The notes under the pieces were generated by a model. It was not told the DNA's origin. It saw nothing but the letters and a program-made list of their open reading frames with translations, and did no database searches. From Baffinella frigidus (lineage: Eukaryota > Cryptophyceae > Cryptomonadales > Baffinellaceae), in contig MU646951.1 in the NCBI GenBank assembly GCA_026770585.1, positions 84,321 through 99,307 on the forward strand: a stretch of 14,987 bases of DNA, written 5' to 3'. Made by a program: the position numbers and the translations under genes. Shown in pieces: positions 11,635 through 14,987 of this stretch (within the stretch, counting starts at the first letter, position 1; the number at the start of each line of letters is the position of its first letter).

Positions 11635-11784
11635 CCTTTGAAACTCGGTCGCTGCTAAGTGGAGCGTGCGATCGTTGCGGTTGGAACGAAAACAGTCGAG
11701 CGAGTCTCATGGGGGAGAGGCCGTCGAGAGCAACACTAACAGAGGAACACATGACGCATCAATGACATCGTTAAATACCATTTA
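11635..11784. other. intergenic, no gene seen
   Basis: Unique-looking sequence between two foldback elements, with no feature I can support. Confidence 0.4.
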
Positions 11785-11924
11785 ATCTCAGAAGATAACT
11801 GAATCAGTCCCTGTTCAATAGGAGGGTCAATAGGAGAAATTAGTTAAGGCGTAGTAAATTTAATTAGGCCTCCTAATTAAATAAAAACGCTAACTAGCGA
11901 ACTAATTGCGTTATCTTCTGAGAT
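11785..11924. mobile_element. 140-bp AT-rich foldback element
   Basis: ATCTCAGAAGATAAC (11785-11799) is exactly inverted at 11910-11924. The middle contains TTTAATTAGGCCTCCTAATTAAA-like symmetry around 11858-11880 and TAGTTAAGGCGT/ACGCTAACTA arms. Its A+T content contrasts with its neighbours. No ORF. Confidence 0.75.
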
Positions 11925-11938
11925 GAACTTATCGGCGC

Positions 11939-11980
11939 ACCTCGAGAAGACGCTTCGAGCCTGAGACGGATGGCAAGGCC
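11939..11980 (+). repeat. direct repeat shared with 12550-12591
   Basis: ACCTCGAGAAGACGCTTCGA and GCCTGAGAC, then TGGCA(A/G)GGC, match 12550-12591 at roughly four of five positions. The second copy lies inside the 868-bp foldback element, so a relative of its interior exists just outside. Confidence 0.6.
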
Positions 11981-12140
11981 TCGAAGTTCTGTCTCAGTCT
12001 ATTCGCGCTCACCAATTTGCTTCCCCCGGGCTCTTTCCCGCTCCAAAGTTGACGAATTTGTACCGCGAACCCAGCACGTCAACTTGAGAATAGTCTAGCA
12101 GTCAACCCGAGAGGGCCCCAAACGGGCCGAGTTTCCGTTC

Positions 12141-12659
12141 ACGTATCCGTAGGAACCCCCCTATGTCCCTACGGGTTGCCTACCGTAGGGTCCTGGGTTT
12201 TATCGCTCAGGGGTTATCCGAAATCCCTTCCAAGTCCGCTGTGTGGTCGGCGAGCCCAAACAGGCCGACCTCGTTCGCGATGAAGACTTGCACCTGTGGG
12301 GAACCGTTGGATTTGACGGTGTTTACAATTCACTCGGAGTCAGAACATTTCGCCTAAGTCAACTCCCCCTGAAAGCCAGCGCCTTAAGTCAAATGCCGTC
12401 CATAGTGGCCAGGTCCATCTAAACGAAAACAGGGGAAAGTTGACTTAGGTGAGCTGGTTGACTTGGCTGAAATCTTGTGGCTCGGAGTGCAATTGGTCTG
12501 GTGCGGGGTTTGGTTTTATAAGTGGTGCGGTACAAATGCGGTAGCGTTACCTCGAGACGACGCCTCGAGCCTGAGACTGCTGGCAGGGCTCATCGCGGGA
12601 AGCTCCGAAATAGAGGGCGGGTTTTCCTCCAGCAGCATACCTGCCACGCCAGAGTGGAG

Positions 12660-12692
<33 letters not shown>

Positions 12693-13008
12693 TTTAAACC
12701 GCGTGTGGAAGCGGTATTTGACTTTTGAAAACTACTGCCTTGCAGGGGAATTGACTTTTGGCGACCCCTTCGAAGACTCTGGCGTGGTGCCGTCGTGGGA
12801 GTGGTATTCCACTGTTACTTCTTAACTTAACAGAGGTTCCACTTTTGCTTTGAGACGTTCCACTCTCGACTTTTGTCTCGGTGTTCCCAATCGGACGAAG
12901 GATAGTTGGGCGGTCTTGGAAGGGATTTCGGATAACCCCTGAGCGATAAAACCCAGGACCCTACGGTAGGCAACCCGTAGGGACATAGGGGGGTTCCTAC
13001 GGATACGT
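12141..13008. mobile_element. 868-bp foldback element, perfect 94-bp TIRs
   Basis: The 94 bases at 12141-12234 (starting ACGTATCCGTAGGAACC, ending TTATCCGAAATCCCTTCCAAG) are exactly the complement of 12915-13008. The interior holds TTGACTT motifs, the direct repeat at 12550, a (TTA)n tract and no credible ORF, so it is non-autonomous. The identical arms suggest recent movement or gene conversion. Target duplications could not be defined. Arm relatives occur at 4453-4482 and in the 11484-11634 element. Confidence 0.82.
12660..12694. repeat. (TTA)n microsatellite
   Basis: About ten copies of TTA lead into a short T-run. It encodes a poly-Leu or poly-Ile tract in chance ORFs. Confidence 0.95.
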
Positions 13009-13138
13009 TAACCGCCCCAAACTGGGCGGGTTCCCTCCAGGAGCATGCCTGCCGTCGTGGGAGTGCGAGCCGTGGGTTTAACCCGGAAAAGTGTTTAATT
13101 CTGATGAAACGGTTCCCAGTTGGACGAAGAATAGTGAG
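13009..13138. other. intergenic, decayed repeats
   Basis: GGTTTAACCCGGAAAAGTGT and GGTTCCCAGTTGGACGAAGA resemble 13655-13700 (GGTTTAATCCGGGAACGTGT) and 12884-12905 (GTTCCCAATCGGACGAAGG). This marks an old dispersed repeat. No gene is seen. Confidence 0.45.
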
Positions 13139-13379
13139 TGGCTAGACCGTCCTACGTACCGAGATATCCCCATGGGGAGATCCCCATTTCGTGTAGTAAA
13201 CTGGGCCGGGCGCGGTCCGACCGCGGTGTTAGACACACTGCCGAGCAGATCGTGGTCGTTCTGCTCGGCCGTGTGAAGGGCGTGGTCAAATTCTGATACA
13301 CGGCCGAGCGGCGCGTGGCCAAAAAACGTGGGGATGTCCCCATTTTTATGGGGATGTCCCACCCTGGACGGTCTAGCCA
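13139..13379. mobile_element. 241-bp foldback element with nested hairpins
   Basis: TGGCTAGACCGTCC (13139-13152) is exactly inverted at 13366-13379. Inside, GCCGAGCAGA (13240-13249) pairs with 13260-13269 around a 10-nt loop. GATCCCCAT and ATGGGGAT-type repeats occur near both ends. No convincing ORF. Confidence 0.72.
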
Positions 13380-13652
13380 TTAGGGTCGAAAATGGGCGGG
13401 TTAAGTCCAGCAGCATGGCTTCGCTCCGAGGGTGGGGCGTGCGTCGTGTGACCGCTATCGAGGCAACACGGGGTTCATTTAAAAGCTGGGGCCGGAAATC
13501 CGGTCCTGGCTTTTTCATCTTAAAAGCCCGTTTCCCTTAGGATTCAGGTGAAAGTTTTTAAAAATCTTTAAGATTGAATGACGTCCTCGCTCGGCAGCGG
13601 TCGACCGATCCCACTGCGATATCGATGAGAACAAAAGCGGGGTGTCAGCCGA
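13380..13652. other. intergenic, no gene seen
   Basis: The only notable element is TAGGATTCAGGTGAAAGTTT and the following TTAAAA (13538-13563), which recurs exactly at 13944-13969. GGCCGGAAATCCGG near 13490 is a short palindrome. Confidence 0.4.
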
Positions 13653-13752
13653 GGGTTTAATCCGGGAACGTGTTTAATTTCATCGAAAATGATTCCCTAG
13701 TTGTCATAGGAGGATCCATACCGTGTGGTTGTGTCATGCACCCGTCGTCACC

Positions 13753-13868
13753 CCCTCTCTCTCCTCTCTCCTCTCTCCTCTCTCTCCTCTCTCTCCTCTC
13801 TCTCCTCTCTACCTCTCTCTCTCTCCCACCTCTCTCCTCTCTCCCACCTCCCCTTGCTATCTCTCTCC
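13753..13868. repeat. CT-rich microsatellite
   Basis: (CTCTCTCCTCT) and (CT)n units dominate, with CCCACCTCTCTCC twice near the 3' end. It ends in a G-run at 13870. Confidence 0.92.
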
Positions 13869-13908
13869 CGGGGGGCGACTAGACCGGGAACGTGTTTTAT
13901 TTTCTTGA

Positions 13909-14000
13909 AAATGATCCCCTAGTTGTCATAGGAGTCCTATGACTAGGATTCAGGTGAAAGTTTTTAAAACCCGTCTCCTATGACAACTAGGGGATCATTT
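13909..14000. mobile_element. 92-bp foldback with perfect 26-bp arms
   Basis: AAATGATCCCCTAGTTGTCA and the next six bases (13909-13934) are exactly inverted at 13975-14000. The spacer holds TAGGATTCAGGTGAAAG, shared with 13538. A single arm-like copy (AAATGATTCCCTAGTTGTCA) lies at 13687-13706, so the sequence is dispersed. Confidence 0.75.
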
Positions 14001-14035
14001 GACCACCTCGGGTCGATCCGATGGGTAGGCTTGCG

Positions 14036-14176
14036 CCACACGGTGGGCTACGAACCTTTCATCAAAAGTAAACTTGCCTTGCGACAATTAACTTTAAGGA
14101 TTTTCTTCTGGTGCGATTTGGTCACGTACCCCCCTGGAATCCAGGCTCATCGAAACCCTCGAAGCCCACCGTGTGG
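14036..14176 (+). mobile_element. family C MITE-like element, intact (141 bp)
   Basis: The ends CCACACGGTGGGCTACGA and TCGAAGCCCACCGTGTGG are inverted at 17 of 18 positions. The interior has CATCAAAAGTAAACTTGCC, TTAACTTTAAGG and GGTCACGTACCCCCC. It is non-coding; ORFs on either strand across it are chance. Confidence 0.82.
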
Positions 14177-14288
14177 TACTGCGGAATTGTAATGAAAGTG
14201 ACGAATCCGGTAGAGTAATAGCACTCAAGCATAACCTCAGCCGGGAACATGTGTGGATCCCCTACCACTATCAAAACGCCCAAAGCTA
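14177..14288. other. spacer between two family C copies
   Basis: This 112-bp stretch carries no gene or repeat I could identify. Confidence 0.5.
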
Positions 14289-14426
14289 CCACACAGTGGA
14301 CTACGGATCTTTCATCAAAAGTCAACTTATCCTGTGGGCAGTTAGCGTTGAGGATTTTGTAATGCAACTTTGGACACGTTACCGCTAAATCTAGGGGTCC
14401 CGACACCCTCGAAGCCCACCGTGTGG
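14289..14426 (+). mobile_element. family C MITE-like element, diverged (138 bp)
   Basis: The ends CCACACAGTGGACTACGG and TCGAAGCCCACCGTGTGG bound the same interior order as the copy at 14036, in the same orientation. It has more substitutions and keeps the CATCAAAAGTCAACTT core. Confidence 0.78.
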
Positions 14427-14588
14427 ATTGTCTTAGGAGTTGGGAAAGGTTAATTAGGGCCATAGCTAAAATTAGTTAGAGGCAAAATCCCGTTTGCTAA
14501 TCCATTTTCAAAATTGAACATGTTCCCAGATGAGGTTAGGCTTGAGTACTGTCGACTCGTCCGGATCCAAGCTCTGTCCGAGTAAATC

Positions 14589-14676
14589 TGGGCACGTCAT
14601 TATTAGTTTTGGAGCAGGGGCTCTAGTACAAATTAAATAAATTTAGACGTCTTTGTGTATTTTTATGACGTGCCCA
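14589..14676. repeat. 88-bp foldback with 12-bp arms
   Basis: TGGGCACGTCAT (14589-14600) is exactly inverted at 14665-14676 around an AT-rich centre with AAATTAAATAAATTTAGACG. It is MITE-like in form and a single copy here. Confidence 0.55.
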
Positions 14677-14748
14677 ACTTGAATCGAACAAAGCTAGGGA
14701 TCTGCTTCAACATCGATGCAAACAGTTCACTTCAGAGGGCGAGTGATT

Positions 14749-14987
14749 GGGGTGTAGGGTGTGTGGTGTGAGGCGTAGGTTGTAGGGCGTAGGGTGTGGG
14801 GTGTAGGGTGTAGGGTGTAGGGTGTAGGGTGTAGGGTGTAGGGTTTAGGGTTTTAGGGTTCAGGATTTAGAGTTTAGGGTGTAGGGTTTAGTGTTTAGGG
14901 TTTAGGGTTTAGGGTTCAGGGTTTAGGGTTTAAGGTTTAGCGTTTAGGGTTTAGGGTTTAGGGTTTAGGGTTTAGGGTTCAGGGTTT
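14749..14987 (+). repeat. terminal telomere-like block, runs off the window
   Basis: It starts with GTGTAGG-type units (14750-14850) and becomes increasingly regular TTTAGGG, with occasional TTCAGGG and TTAAGG, toward 14987. The 3' orientation is the one a right-hand telomere would have, but variants persist to the last base, and similar blocks occur internally. It cannot be called a chromosome end from this window. Confidence 0.9.

Noticed and set aside
12463-12825. 120-codon ORF with a poly-Leu stretch resembling a membrane segment
   Set aside because: It starts at TTG, the Leu run comes from (TTA)n, and it lies inside a foldback element with no coding bias.
13078-13518. 146-codon minus-strand ORF
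   Set aside because: It spans the arms and hairpins of the 13139-13379 element and has no recognisable composition or motif.
14122-14463. 113-codon minus-strand ORF
   Set aside because: It is made of two family C elements and their spacer.
14749-14987. True chromosome end
   Set aside because: Variant units persist to the last base and similar blocks lie internally, so an interstitial tract is equally likely.
1-14987. Dinoflagellate spliced leader, tRNA, rRNA or Pol III genes
   Set aside because: I looked for the spliced-leader core, tRNA T-loop and B-box patterns and conserved rRNA segments by eye and found none that held up.

Overview
This window looks like nuclear DNA from a unicellular eukaryote, probably an alga or related protist. 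The evidence is GT-AG introns in a GC3-rich gene, large tracts of degenerate TTTAGGG/CCCTAAA repeats, and dense short inverted-repeat elements. TTTAGGG-type repeats occur in plants and green algae, dinoflagellates, apicomplexans and their relatives and some other algae, so the lineage is not settled. I found no dinoflagellate spliced-leader sequence, and no rRNA, tRNA or prokaryotic gene organisation.

Two protein genes are supported. They are divergent (head-to-head) and separated by about 1.4 kb. On the minus strand, 3618..3046 encodes a 190-residue protein with an acidic, tryptophan-containing C-terminus. On the plus strand, four exons joined from 5050 to 7132 encode a 442-residue protein with basic nuclear-localisation-like motifs and a Cys/His-rich C-terminus. 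All three splice junctions keep the frame. Both products may be nuclear regulators, but neither belongs to a family I can name. The DNA between them holds diverged repeats with a spacing near 245 bp.

Almost everything else is repeats. Region 1-2750 has inverted SINE-like modules, a 1-kb telomere-like block and an exact 50-bp-period array of element ends. Region 7150-10260 has purine microsatellites and a 122-bp MITE-like family (here 'family A') with TA target duplications, including two copies nested at the palindrome centre of an older copy. Region 10260-13010 has a (TTTGGTG)n tract, more foldback elements and an 868-bp element with perfect 94-bp terminal inverted repeats. Region 13010-14987 has further foldback elements, a second MITE-like family ('family C', about 140 bp) and a telomere-like block running off the window.

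The most interesting points are: the self-nesting of family A at its own central TA; a 478-bp intron made largely of telomere-like repeat and flanked by 12-bp near-duplicated exon sequence, as if newly inserted; a fragment of a SINE-like repeat that appears to be inside an exon; and a SINE-like family whose CCTAAAGGA tail merges into telomere-like repeat. No transposase or reverse transcriptase gene is visible, so all the elements here are non-autonomous or decayed.
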